Source of the DNA: Sulfitobacter sp. DFL-14
GTDB taxonomy: Bacteria > Pseudomonadota > Alphaproteobacteria > Rhodobacterales > Rhodobacteraceae
Assembly: GCF_003335585.1 (NCBI RefSeq)
Contig: NZ_QBFD01000015.1
Location: 382,304-446,303, forward strand
DNA length: 64,000 nt
Direction: 5' to 3'
Part shown: positions 24,935 through 34,300 of the stretch, one piece after another
How the letters are laid out: each line of letters opens with the position of its first letter
Numbering within the stretch: the first letter of the stretch is position 1
Program-made: the position numbers and the translations under genes
Notes under the pieces: model-generated
Database searches by the model: none
What the model saw: only the letters and a program-made list of their open reading frames with translations
Told to the model about the DNA's origin: nothing

Positions 24935-26941
24935 TCAGCCCTCCGCCACCCTTGGCCGCCCCGAGGCCTCCACCGTCACCACCGCCTCGATGAACACTTC
25001 GCGCGCCTCGACACCAGCAGTGCGAATGTCGCGGTTCACGGAAATCTGGATGTCAGCGGCACCCGCCGCCTGCGCATCGGCCATCGCATGGCCGCGCAGG
25101 ACCTCTTCCAGACGGTCCAGTGCCGCATGCTGATCGCCAAAGTCCTGCGGCCCCTCCACCAGATGCACCCGGTACTTCCCCTCGCTGGGTGCCGTCACGG
25201 TGCCGCTCTGGCGCATCGTCACGCGCCCCACCACGGCCCCGATGGCATTGGCGACACCGGCATGCACCGGCAGGATCATCTCGCAGCCCAGCCGCGCACC
25301 CACTGCCGGATAATAACTGGCGGCGGAGGCCCCCAATCCGATCACCGGCACGTCCAGCCCGGTCTGCAGCCGCACCAGCCCGCGATGCCCCGCCATGCCG
25401 CGTTGCATCAGCACATGTTGCGCCAGCACCTCCGGCGCGATCCCGAAAGCCGCGTCTTCCTCGGCAAACGCGGTTTCGAGAAGCGCCAGGCAGGTCTGAT
25501 GGGTCAGCCGGTCCACGATCATCTGCGCCACGTCCTCGGCGCTGTTGGACAGCACATCGCCCGCCCCGGTCCGCCTGCGCCCGAACAACTGCAACGCCTT
25601 GCGCGCGGCGGTGGTGTCCCACTCCAGCACCCTGCCCAGCACGTGGCTGGCGTCAGAGGGCGTGACCCCCGCAATCTGCACCAGCCCGCGCTCCACCAGC
25701 CGCTTCAGCGCACCCTGTTCGATCCGCGCACGCAACACGTCGCCAAGGGGATGCACCCCTGCCCCGATCCGCTCCAGCAAGGCCGCCTCGCGCGGACCCA
25801 GCCCCTCTGTGGTCTGGCCGGGCACCGCCCGCACAAACCGCGCGTCATGTTCGCCCGGCGTCACCGCCCGCAACTGCGCATCCAGCGCATCATGAACCAC
25901 TTCCGGCGCATTGACCGCCACCAGTGACACCGGCAACAACCGGCGCGGCCCCAGCGTGACGCCACCGCGCAGCCCCTCGCTGATGAAATGCACCTCGCTG
26001 TCGCCGCCCAGACCAGTGGTGCGCATCGCCACCGCCTCGACCATCGTGCGATAGGGGCCAACCCGCGCCCCCGCCGGGTCAATCGCCGGTCTGCCGCCAC
26101 GCAACAGCGCCACATCCGTCGTTGTCCCCCCGATATCGCTCACCAATGCCAGTTCTGCTCCGGTCAGCCAGCGCGCCCCCACGATAGAGGCGGCAGGCCC
26201 GCTCAGGATCGTCTCGATCGGGCGCTCGCGGGCCTGGGCGCTGGAAATCAGCGCGCCATCGCCCCGCACGACCATCATGGGCGAAGTGATCCCCAGCGAC
26301 TTCAGCTCATCCTCGGCGCGTCCGATCAGCCGGTCGATCATCCCGATCAGCCGCGCATTCAGCACTGCCGTCATCGCGCGCTTGGGGCCGTTCAGCTTTG
26401 CCGACAACTGATGCGAGGCCGAAACCGGCCGCCCGGTCACCTGCGCCACCAGTTCCGCCGCCCGCAGTTCATGCGCCGGGTTCCGGGTGGCAAACTGACC
26501 AGCCACGGCAAAGCCGCTGACATCCTGCCGATGACGCTCCAGAAAGGCGATCAGCCCGACCTCGTCCAGCGCCTGCACTTCCGCGCCAGCGTGATCATGA
26601 CCACCCGCCAGCACGATTGCCGGATCCCCCTTCAAAGCATCGGACAGCCCATGCGCCTCAAGATCCCGCTCTCGGAAACCGATATAGATCAGCGCAACGC
26701 GCCCGCCCTGCCCCTCTACCAGCGCATTGGTGGCAAGCGTGGTCGACAGCGATGCCAGCGAAATCTCCGACGGCGCGATGTCGGCCGAGGCAAGCACCGC
26801 ACGGACGGCACCGCCGATCCCTTCGGCCAGGTCATGCCGGGTGGTCAGTGACTTGGCCGAGGCGACCACCACCTCATCATCGCGGATCAGCACCGCATCC
26901 GTATAAGTTCCGCCCGTGTCCACGCCCAACAGCAACGCCAT
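24935..26941 (-). CDS. Hydantoinase/oxoprolinase family protein (HyuA-like)
   Basis: The 668-residue protein matches the HyuA-type ATP-dependent subunit of hydantoinase/oxoprolinase and acetone-carboxylase-related enzymes. The N-terminus has LLGVDTGGTYTDAVLI (ATP-phosphate loop) and the middle has ALVSDIGGTTTDVALLRGGRPA and GLGGDSEVHF. Partner subunit HyuB, normally next door, is not present in this window, so activity may need a distant partner. The start at 26941 has GGAG six bases ahead; a GTG at 26953 also lies in frame. It probably hydrolyses a cyclic amide or a related substrate, which remains unknown. It shares a strand with queG. Confidence 0.88.
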   Translation of the reverse strand: MALLLGVDTGGTYTDAVLIRDDEVVVASAKSLTTRHDLAEGIGGAVRAVLASADIAPSEISLASLSTTLATNALVEGQGGRVALIYIGFRERDLEAHGLSDALKGDPAIVLAGGHDHAGAEVQALDEVGLIAFLERHRQDVSGFAVAGQFATRNPAHELRAAELVAQVTGRPVSASHQLSAKLNGPKRAMTAVLNARLIGMIDRLIGRAEDELKSLGITSPMMVVRGDGALISSAQARERPIETILSGPAASIVGARWLTGAELALVSDIGGTTTDVALLRGGRPAIDPAGARVGPYRTMVEAVAMRTTGLGGDSEVHFISEGLRGGVTLGPRRLLPVSLVAVNAPEVVHDALDAQLRAVTPGEHDARFVRAVPGQTTEGLGPREAALLERIGAGVHPLGDVLRARIEQGALKRLVERGLVQIAGVTPSDASHVLGRVLEWDTTAARKALQLFGRRRTGAGDVLSNSAEDVAQMIVDRLTHQTCLALLETAFAEEDAAFGIAPEVLAQHVLMQRGMAGHRGLVRLQTGLDVPVIGLGASAASYYPAVGARLGCEMILPVHAGVANAIGAVVGRVTMRQSGTVTAPSEGKYRVHLVEGPQDFGDQHAALDRLEEVLRGHAMADAQAAGAADIQISVNRDIRTAGVEAREVFIEAVVTVEASGRPRVAEG

Positions 26942-27016
26942 GCCAGTCTCCACTCTGTTCCGCTAACGGTGTACCTGACCCCGCGCCGTGGTCCATACCC
27001 CAGGGCTCAGGCCCCG

Positions 27017-28051
27017 TTAATCCTGCGCAGGCTCCAGACGCGCAACCGCCCAGCGCGCAGCATCGGCCACCGTGGCGTCCGCGTCCTCGCACAATGCCTG
27101 CGCAGCCTGCCGCAATTCGGGCAGGCCAGAGTTCCCGATGGCGTAAAGCACGTTGCGCACAAACCGGTCCCGCCCGATCCGCTTGATCGCCGAACCTGAA
27201 AAACGCGCGCGAAAGGCCGCGTCGTCAAGCGCCGCCAGCGCCACAAGATCCGCCGCGCGCACCTCTGGCCCGTGATAGCGCAGATCGCTGGCGGCGACGG
27301 CGAACTTGTTCCAGGGACAGACCGCAAGGCAATCGTCGCAGCCATAGATGCGGTTGCCCATCAAGCCGCGCAGTTCGAGGTCCACCGGGCCCTTGTGTTC
27401 AATCGTCAGATAGGAAATGCAGCGCCGCGCATCCAAACGGTAAGGAGCGGGAAAGGCACCTGTCGGACAGATATCCAGACAGGCCCGGCAAGACCCGCAA
27501 TGGTCAGCCTCCGGCGCATCCACCGGCAGGTCCAGCGTGGTGAATACCGACCCCAGAAAGGCCCAGTTCCCCCAGTCCCGGCTCAACAGGTTGGTATGTT
27601 TGCCCTGCCAGCCCAACCCGGAGGCTTGCGCCAGGGCCTTTTCCGGCACCGGGGCGGTATCGACAAAGACTTTCACCTCGCAGGGTTCCTGCGCGATCAG
27701 CCAGCGCGCCAGCCGTTTGAGCCGCTTCTTGACGATATCATGATAATCGCGCCCCTGGGCATAGACCGAAATCGCCGCCTTTTCCGGATTCTCCAGCACC
27801 GCCAGCGGGTCCTGCTCCGGCGCATAGCTTTCTGCCAGCATGATCACCGACCGCGCCTCTGGCCAAAGCGCCGAAGGGTTGCCGCGCCAGTGCATCCGCT
27901 CGGCCATCCAGCCCATCTGCCCGTGATATCCCGCCTCGACAAAGGCCTGCAGCCGCCCCGGGACCTCAGGCACGGCATCGGGCCTGCAGATCCGCGCAGA
28001 GACGAACCCCTCGCGCAGCGCCTCTGCCACCAGCTTCGCCTTCAGGTCCAT
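27017..28051 (-). CDS. queG: Epoxyqueuosine reductase
   Basis: The 344-codon frame encodes QueG, which reduces epoxyqueuosine to queuosine at position 34 of tRNA using cobalamin and two 4Fe-4S clusters, the last queuosine step. The clusters are ligated by [16 protein letters not shown] and [13 protein letters not shown] in the middle of the protein, and the C-terminus holds a HEAT-like repeat ([40 protein letters not shown]) used in tRNA binding. The start was placed at 28051; the frame runs on upstream to 28231 but overlaps the GST gene and the hairpin. It is followed by the GC-rich hairpin before it. Confidence 0.94.
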   Translation of the reverse strand: MDLKAKLVAEALREGFVSARICRPDAVPEVPGRLQAFVEAGYHGQMGWMAERMHWRGNPSALWPEARSVIMLAESYAPEQDPLAVLENPEKAAISVYAQGRDYHDIVKKRLKRLARWLIAQEPCEVKVFVDTAPVPEKALAQASGLGWQGKHTNLLSRDWGNWAFLGSVFTTLDLPVDAPEADHCGSCRACLDICPTGAFPAPYRLDARRCISYLTIEHKGPVDLELRGLMGNRIYGCDDCLAVCPWNKFAVAASDLRYHGPEVRAADLVALAALDDAAFRARFSGSAIKRIGRDRFVRNVLYAIGNSGLPELRQAAQALCEDADATVADAARWAVARLEPAQD

Positions 28052-28081
28052 TCTTTTTGGCCTCAAATATCCGCGGGGGGT

Positions 28082-28104
28082 CCGGGGGGCAAAAAGCCCC
28101 CCGG
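28082..28104 (-). terminator. Strong GC-rich hairpin between the GST gene and queG
   Basis: CCGGGGGGC and GCCCCCCGG form a perfect 9-bp stem around AAAAA, eight bases after the GST stop. On the minus strand the loop is TTTTT and no T-run follows, so it may end or slow transcription or act as a repeated extragenic element rather than a standard terminator. Runs of C follow in the same sense before queG. Confidence 0.6.
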
Positions 28105-28112
28105 CGCGCGGT

Positions 28113-28778
28113 TTAAAAATCCAGGTCGTTGTAATGTTTCGGGGGCGGGAAACCGGGCACCTGATCCGCCAGCAAGGCACGGAACGCAGGCCGCGACTTG
28201 ATCTTGGCATACCAGTCCTTGACCACGTCACTGCGGTTCCAGTCCACGTCCGAAATATAATCCAAAGACGACAGATGCGCCGCAGCGGCGAAATCCGCCA
28301 GGGTCATCACATCGCCTGCCAGCCAGCGGCGATGGTCCAGCAGCCAGGCCATGTAGTCCAGATGATACTTGATCGCCTTGGCACCCGCCTTGACGTTGGT
28401 GCTGTCCGGGTAGCCCTGTTTCATCACCTTCTTGTTGACCCGCTCATAAAGCAGTTTGGAGGTCACTTCGCGGTGGAACTTGTCATCGAACCAGCTCACC
28501 AGCCGCCGCACTTCAAGCCGCTGCACCGGGTCGACGGGCATCAGCGGCGGCTCGGGGCGGGTCTCCTCGATATATTCGCAGATCGCAGCACTCTCGGCCA
28601 TCATGATCCCGTCCAGCCGCAGCACCGGCACCTTGCCCGCGGGATTGCGCCGCATGAAATCGGGGTCCTGTTCCCAATAGCGTTCCTCGACCAGTTCCAC
28701 CTCGATCTTCTTTTCGGCGAGGCTCAGACGGACCTTGCGGCAAAAAGGCGATAGCGGGACGTGAAACAGACGGGCCAT
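28113..28778 (-). CDS. Glutathione S-transferase family protein
   Basis: The 221-residue protein has the thioredoxin-like N-terminal domain with [48 protein letters not shown] (the cis-Pro and glutathione-binding ES region) and an all-helical C-terminal domain with [27 protein letters not shown]. GSTs conjugate glutathione to electrophiles or have peroxidase or reductase roles. The CxxC motif seen in some is absent; the single Cys of SPFC is present. A link with the neighbouring genes is not evident. Other start codons do not fit better than 28778. Confidence 0.9.
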   Translation of the reverse strand: MARLFHVPLSPFCRKVRLSLAEKKIEVELVEERYWEQDPDFMRRNPAGKVPVLRLDGIMMAESAAICEYIEETRPEPPLMPVDPVQRLEVRRLVSWFDDKFHREVTSKLLYERVNKKVMKQGYPDSTNVKAGAKAIKYHLDYMAWLLDHRRWLAGDVMTLADFAAAAHLSSLDYISDVDWNRSDVVKDWYAKIKSRPAFRALLADQVPGFPPPKHYNDLDF

Positions 28779-28836
28779 ACTCAGCTTTCGGATAATAAAG
28801 GAGTGGAGCCATCCATGCCCCTAATCCCGGTGGTTT

Positions 28837-29568
28837 TCAACTCTCGAAACAGGCCGCACGTCCGTCATTGCGGATCGTTGCCGCCCCATCGCGCACCTGC
28901 CGGGCGCGTTTGAGAACATAATCACTGGGCTTTGCCGCGGACCTCTTCTTGGGCGCGGGCAGGATCGCCGCCAGCCGTGCGGCCTGGTTTGCAGACAAGT
29001 CGGAGGCCGGTACACCGAAATAATGCTGCGCCGCAGCCTCGACCCCGAAGACACCCTCATCGAATTCGGCAATGTTCAGATAAACCTCGACAATCCGCCG
29101 CTTGGACCAGACTGCCTCCATCACCGGGGTGATCAGCGCTTCCATGGCTTTGCGCAGCCAGGTGCGGCCGTGCCACAGATAGACGTTCTTGACCGTCTGC
29201 TGGCTGATCGTCGATGCGCCCCGGTTCGACCCCGCCGCAATCGCCTTGCGGATCGCGATCATGTCGAACCCCCAGTGCTGGCAGAAATTCGCATCCTCAG
29301 CCGCCACGGCAGACCGCGCCATCACGGGTGCCACCCTGTCCAGGGACACCCAGGTCTGCTTGACCCCGCCCAGCCGACGGCTTTCAGAGAACATATAGGC
29401 TGTCGTCGGCGGATTGATCACCGCGCCCAGCACCACCAGGAACACCACCAGCAGAAACACCGCCGATACCGCCCGCAGCACCAGCCGCGTCACCCGCTTT
29501 TTGAACGAGCGCCGGGCGGGCGGCTTTGACGTGGTCTTTTTCAGCGTGGTTTTCGATGCGCGGGCCAT
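28837..29568 (-). CDS. mtgA: Monofunctional peptidoglycan transglycosylase
   Basis: The 243-residue protein is a GT51 glycosyltransferase without a transpeptidase domain. A basic N-terminus and one membrane helix (about 30-52) precede VAAEDANFCQHWGFDMIAI, with the catalytic Glu, and ASTISQQTVKNVYLWHGRTWLRKAMEALI, then RIVEVYLNIAEFDEGVFGVEAAAQHYF, all conserved blocks of MtgA. It polymerises lipid II into glycan strands in the periplasm. The start at 29568 was chosen; GGAGG abuts the ATG, so an earlier start at 29619 is possible but would overlap the preceding gene. The SGNH gene lies directly upstream. Confidence 0.94.
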   Translation of the reverse strand: MARASKTTLKKTTSKPPARRSFKKRVTRLVLRAVSAVFLLVVFLVVLGAVINPPTTAYMFSESRRLGGVKQTWVSLDRVAPVMARSAVAAEDANFCQHWGFDMIAIRKAIAAGSNRGASTISQQTVKNVYLWHGRTWLRKAMEALITPVMEAVWSKRRIVEVYLNIAEFDEGVFGVEAAAQHYFGVPASDLSANQAARLAAILPAPKKRSAAKPSDYVLKRARQVRDGAATIRNDGRAACFES

Positions 29569-29587
29569 CCTCCAGCTATAGGGCGGC

Positions 29588-30289
29588 TCAGGGGTTTTGT
29601 GAACGCCCCGCTTGTGCAATCTGCCGCGCCAGGTAGGCCCCGATCAGCGCCGAGGCCCGGGCCGATGGATGGGTATTGTCCGCGGCGTAGTTTCCCGGTT
29701 CGGTCGGGTCGATCACATCCTCGGAATCCACGAACAGGACACCGGGGCTTGCCTTGGCAAACCGCGCAATGCGTGTTTCCATCCGCACCAGATCGTCGCG
29801 ACAGCCGTTGAACGACCCTTTGCCGTTGCCCGCGTAATAGCCCATCCACAGGATCCGCGCGCCACTTTCTGCCCGAAGTCTGCTGACAAAAACCGGAATC
29901 GCACCGGACATCCCGTCTGCCCCGATCAGCGCATCCACGACCTCCGCGCAGGCCCCACAACCACAGTCGGACCCCAGATCATTCGCGCCGCCGTTGATCA
30001 CGATCCAGTTCCACCGCCCGCCGGGAAACTGCCGCCTGATGTCAAAGCCCACCGCCCCGGCAAGACCGGAGTCATTGTCGAACTGTGCCCCGGGCACCGC
30101 CTTGCTGACCACATTGCGGCCCAGTGCTGCCTGCATCGCATCGGGAATCGCGGCATCGCTGCCGCCGTTCCAGGCCATGACGGAATCGCCCAGAACCAGA
30201 ATGTCCCCGCCGCCGCGCCGGGTGGTGTCGGTACAGGCCGTCAGCAATGCAGCAGCCAGAAGGAAAAGGGAAAGCAATCTGATCATCAT
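29588..30289 (-). CDS. SGNH/GDSL-hydrolase-family lipoprotein
   Basis: The 233-residue protein has a signal peptide with lipobox LLTAC, then the SGNH blocks: ILVLGDSVMAWNGGS (Ser nucleophile), VINGGANDL (Gly/Asn oxyanion hole) and AADNTHPSARASALI (Asp and His). It is therefore expected to be an active esterase anchored to a membrane on the periplasmic side. The substrate is not known. It ends 19 bp upstream of mtgA on the same strand, so a cell-wall role, such as deacetylation of peptidoglycan, is possible but only inference. Confidence 0.85.
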   Translation of the reverse strand: MMIRLLSLFLLAAALLTACTDTTRRGGGDILVLGDSVMAWNGGSDAAIPDAMQAALGRNVVSKAVPGAQFDNDSGLAGAVGFDIRRQFPGGRWNWIVINGGANDLGSDCGCGACAEVVDALIGADGMSGAIPVFVSRLRAESGARILWMGYYAGNGKGSFNGCRDDLVRMETRIARFAKASPGVLFVDSEDVIDPTEPGNYAADNTHPSARASALIGAYLARQIAQAGRSQNP

Positions 30290-30339
30290 GCAAGGCAGCT
30301 AGTCTGCCCTGGCCCGAGGTAAAGGGCGGAGGTGCCGGT

Positions 30340-31254
30340 TCAGGCGGCGATCATCTGCGCCTCTGCCCGCCGCAGGACCCTGCGCACGGCACGCCCGTCA
30401 TCCGCCATATCCTCAAGCCGGTCAGGGAAGAGCGCCAGCAGCTCCGCCTGTGCCGCCGTTCCTGCCGCATTCATCGCATAGGCGGGCAGACAACTTTCCG
30501 ACGGGATGCCCTGGCCAAAAATGATCTGATGGCGGTCAAAGACAAGATGGACATAGGTCACCATGCCGCCGGACACCTGCCGCACGGTATCTCCATTGAC
30601 CAGATGTTTGGCCGCAACCAGCACTTCATCCTGGCCAAAGTACAATTCCGCCCGCCACCCGGACACAAGTATCCGGTGCTGTGGTGACACCAGCAGAGGT
30701 GCCGTGTTTCCGATGGCCCCAAGCGCAAAGTGGATCGGCGCGACATCGCCCGCCGCCCGAAACCTGTCCGCCAGAACCTGCCGGATCGGCTGTGCGCCGT
30801 GATCCAGCGTCTCGACCTGATCTCCGATCTCCAGGGTCTCGATGGCCCGCAGCCCCCCAGGCGTCCGGATCATCGTGCCGGGCGTAAAACATGTGGGGCC
30901 GAAACTGCCCACCGGCGTCTGTGTGCTGTTGGTGACGAAGGTGGAGGAAACGAAGGTCCCGTTCTGCAAGACCTGCCCGTCTGTCGGAGTAAAGACCGGG
31001 GCGCCGGAGGCGAGGTAGAAGGTCACGCCGGTATATGTGACCGTGGAATTGTCCGGCAACCGGATGGTCAGCGTATCGCCCACCCAGACATCGGTGATCG
31101 CCGTGCCGTTGAACGTGTCGCCCGAGTTGTTGCGGATCAGACCGTCGTCATTCTGATCGGTGAACGTCACCAGCTGGAAGGTCAGCGGCGTGCCCACGGG
31201 CGGTGCGGCGCCGGGATCGACGGTGAAAAACTGGTCCTGATAGGATGCGGGCAT
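30340..31254 (-). CDS. Hint-domain protein of unknown function
   Basis: The 304-residue protein has a variable beta-rich N-terminal part (about 1-120, with repeated short Gly/Thr strands) followed by a Hint domain opening CFTPGTMIRTPGGLRAIETLEIGDQVETLDHGAQPI and running to VLVAAKHLVNGDTV, VTYVHLVFDRHQIIFGQGIPSESCLP. Hint domains make inteins and hedgehog autoprocessing, with an N-terminal Cys attacking the preceding bond. The Cys is present here but there is no clear splice-partner block, so cleavage may occur at the start of the Hint. Such proteins are common in Rhodobacteraceae and their role is unknown. It has no signal peptide. Confidence 0.8.
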   Translation of the reverse strand: MPASYQDQFFTVDPGAAPPVGTPLTFQLVTFTDQNDDGLIRNNSGDTFNGTAITDVWVGDTLTIRLPDNSTVTYTGVTFYLASGAPVFTPTDGQVLQNGTFVSSTFVTNSTQTPVGSFGPTCFTPGTMIRTPGGLRAIETLEIGDQVETLDHGAQPIRQVLADRFRAAGDVAPIHFALGAIGNTAPLLVSPQHRILVSGWRAELYFGQDEVLVAAKHLVNGDTVRQVSGGMVTYVHLVFDRHQIIFGQGIPSESCLPAYAMNAAGTAAQAELLALFPDRLEDMADDGRAVRRVLRRAEAQMIAA

Positions 31255-31348
31255 GGATACACCTTCGGCTCTTGCGGGCTTTGTGTATCGCGGGAAAATC
31301 AGGTCTCATTATGACCGGATTTTAGTCAATTATGACCTAATAAAGGGT

Positions 31349-31380
31349 CCGCGCGCCCCAATTCAAAGCGGGGCGCGCGG
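31349..31380 (-). terminator. Terminator-like hairpin downstream of gltB
   Basis: CCGCGCGCCCC and GGGGCGCGCGG make a perfect 11-bp stem around ten bases, 12 bp after the gltB stop. On the minus strand a short, weak T-rich stretch (CTTTATT) follows. It separates gltB from the Hint-domain gene further along the strand. Confidence 0.75.
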
Positions 31381-31392
31381 CATTTCACAGCC

Positions 31393-34300
31393 TCATTCGG
31401 CGGGGACGGCCGCCTTGTCCAGGCTCAGCGGCGCAGGCAGATGCGCCAGCATCTCCTTGGGGCAAACCTGGATAAAGTTGTGCTTTTCGGTGTCCCAATG
31501 CTGCAGGATCTCCTCTGCCTTGCGGCTTTGGGTTTCCTCCACATGACGCTCCAGCAGCTCTTCCAGCTCGCCCAGCCAGTGGTCGACCGTGACCGGACAG
31601 GTCACAATTGTCTCGCGGTTCATCAACGCCTTGACGGTATTTTCAGGATCATAAAGATAGGCCATGCCCCCGGTCATCCCGGCCCCGAAATTCGCGCCGA
31701 TCTCGCCCAGGATCACGGCGACGCCACCGGTCATATATTCGCAACCGTTGCTGCCGCAGCCCTCGATCACCACCTTCGCACCGGAGTTCCGCACGGCAAA
31801 GCGTTCACCGGCGCGACCGGCTGCAAACAGATAGCCGGATGTCGCCCCGTAAAGCACGGTATTGCCGATGATCGTGTTCTCCGAGGCCACGATGGGGCTG
31901 GCCATGTTGGGCCGGACCACGATCGTGCCGCCCGACAGGCCCTTGCCGACATAATCGTTGGCATCACCGGATACTTCGAGCTTCAGGCCCTTTGCCGCGA
32001 ATGCGCCCAGCGACTGCCCGGCCGATCCGGTCAGTTTCACCGTCAGGTGATCCGCCTGCAGCTTGTTGCGCATGCCGAACTTCTTGATGATATGGCTGGA
32101 AACGCGGGTGCCCACGGTCCGGTGCGTGTTCTGCACCGCATAGGACAATTGCATCTTCTCGCCATCCTCAAGGAAGCGCGCCGCATCGCGCACGATCTGG
32201 GCGTCCAACGTGTCCAGCACCGCTTGCCGGGGCTTGTCCCGGTCATAGACATTGTGCTGCGCGCCATCGACCGCGATCAGCAGCGGGTTGAGGTCCAGGT
32301 CGTCCAGATGCGCGGAGCCGCGGCTGACCTGCGCCAGCAGATCGGCACGCCCGATCACCTCGTCCAGGCTGCGCGCCCCGAGGCTTGCCAGGATCTCGCG
32401 CACTTCCTGCGCATAGAAGGTGATCAGGTTGACCACCTTGTCGGCATTGCCGGTGAACCTGCCACGCAGCGCCTCGTCCTGGGTACACACGCCCACCGGG
32501 CAGGTGTTGGACTGGCACTGGCGGACCATGATGCAGCCCATGGCAATCAGCGCGGCGGTGCCGATGCCATATTCCTCGGCCCCCATCATCGCCGCCATGA
32601 CGATGTCACGCCCGGTGCGCAGCCCGCCATCGGTCCGCAGGGTCACGCGGTCGCGCAGGTTGTTCATCGACAGCACCTGATGCGCCTCGGTCAGGCCCAT
32701 TTCCCAGGGCAGACCCGCATATTTGATACTGGTCGCCGGGGATGCCCCGGTGCCGCCATTGTGGCCCGAGATCAGGATGATGTCCGCCTTGGCCTTGGCC
32801 ACGCCGGCGGCAATCGTGCCAACACCGCTTGAGGCCACCAGTTTCACCGTCACCTTGCAGCGCGGGTTGATCTGCTTGAGGTCATAGATCAGCTGCGCCA
32901 GGTCCTCGATCGAATAGATATCGTGGTGCGGCGGCGGGGAAATCAGCGTGACCCCCTTGGTCGAATGCCGCAGCCGCGCGATCAGGTCGGTGACCTTCAT
33001 CCCCGGCAGCTGACCACCCTCACCGGGCTTGGCCCCCTGCGCCACCTTGATCTCCAGTTCTTCGCACTGGTTCAGGTATTCCGCCGTGACGCCGAAACGC
33101 CCGGACGCCACCTGCTTGATCTTGGCCGAAGGGTTGTCGCCATTGGGTTCCGGCACGAAATGCGCCGGATCCTCGCCACCTTCGCCCGAATCCGATTTTG
33201 CCCCGATCCGGTTCATCGCCACGTTCAGCGTCTTGTGTGCCTCAGGGCTGAGCGCGCCCAGCGACATGCCCGGCGTCACGAAGCGCTTGCGGATCGACGT
33301 GATGCTTTCCACGTCTTCCAGCCCGATTGGTGCGCCCAGGGGCTTGATGTCCAGCAGATCGCGCAGGTGGATCGGCGGGTTCGACTTCATCTTGGCCGAA
33401 TATTGCTGCCACATCTGATAGGATGCCTTGTTGCAGGCCATCTGCAGCATATGCATGGAAGAGGCTTCCCATGCATGGGTCTCGCCGGATTTGCGCGCCT
33501 TGTAGAAGCCGCCAATGGGCAGAACGCTGCCATCGCCCGACCAGCCCCGCGCATGGACCTCTTCGGACTTGCGCTGGATACCGGTCACGCCGATGCCGCT
33601 GATCCGGCTGGTCATGCCGGGGAAATACTCCGCGCACATGGCACGGGACAGGCCCACGGCCTCAAAGTTCAGACCGCCGCGATAGGAGGACACCACACTG
33701 ATGCCCATCTTCGCCATGATCTTGAGCAGCCCCTGGTCAATCGCATTGCGATAGCGCGCGATTGCGGTGGTCAGCGAGATGTCCAGCAGGCCACGCTCGA
33801 TCCGGTCGGCCAGCGAATCCTCTGCCAGATAGGCGTTGACCACGGTCGCACCGCAGCCGATCAGGACGGCAAAGTAATGCGGGTCCACACATTCCGCCGA
33901 CCGCACATTCAGCGATGTAAAGGTCCGCAGCCCCTGACGGGTCAGATGGCTGTGCACCGCCGAGGTGGCCAGGATCATCGGCATGGCGACCCTGTCCTTG
34001 CCGCTCAGGTGATCGGTCAGCACCAGATGCCCCGCACCGGAACGCACGGCGTCTTCCGCCTCGGCCCGGATGCGTTTCAGGCCCGCGCTGAGGCTGCCCT
34101 CACCCTGCGCAAAGGAACAGTCGATGGTCACCACGTCCGCGTTGAAATGGCTGAACAACGCGTCGAACTGCGCATTGCCGACAAAGGGGCTGTCCAGCAC
34201 CAGGATCTCGGTCTGGCTGCTGTCCTCGTCCAGCACGTTCTTGAGGTTCCCGAACCGCGTCTTCAGGCTCATCACCCGGTATTCGCGCAGGGAGTCAATC

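Noticed and set aside
27003-27014. GGGC/GCCC hairpin after queG
   Set aside because: Only a four-base stem with no T-run; too weak to call a terminator.
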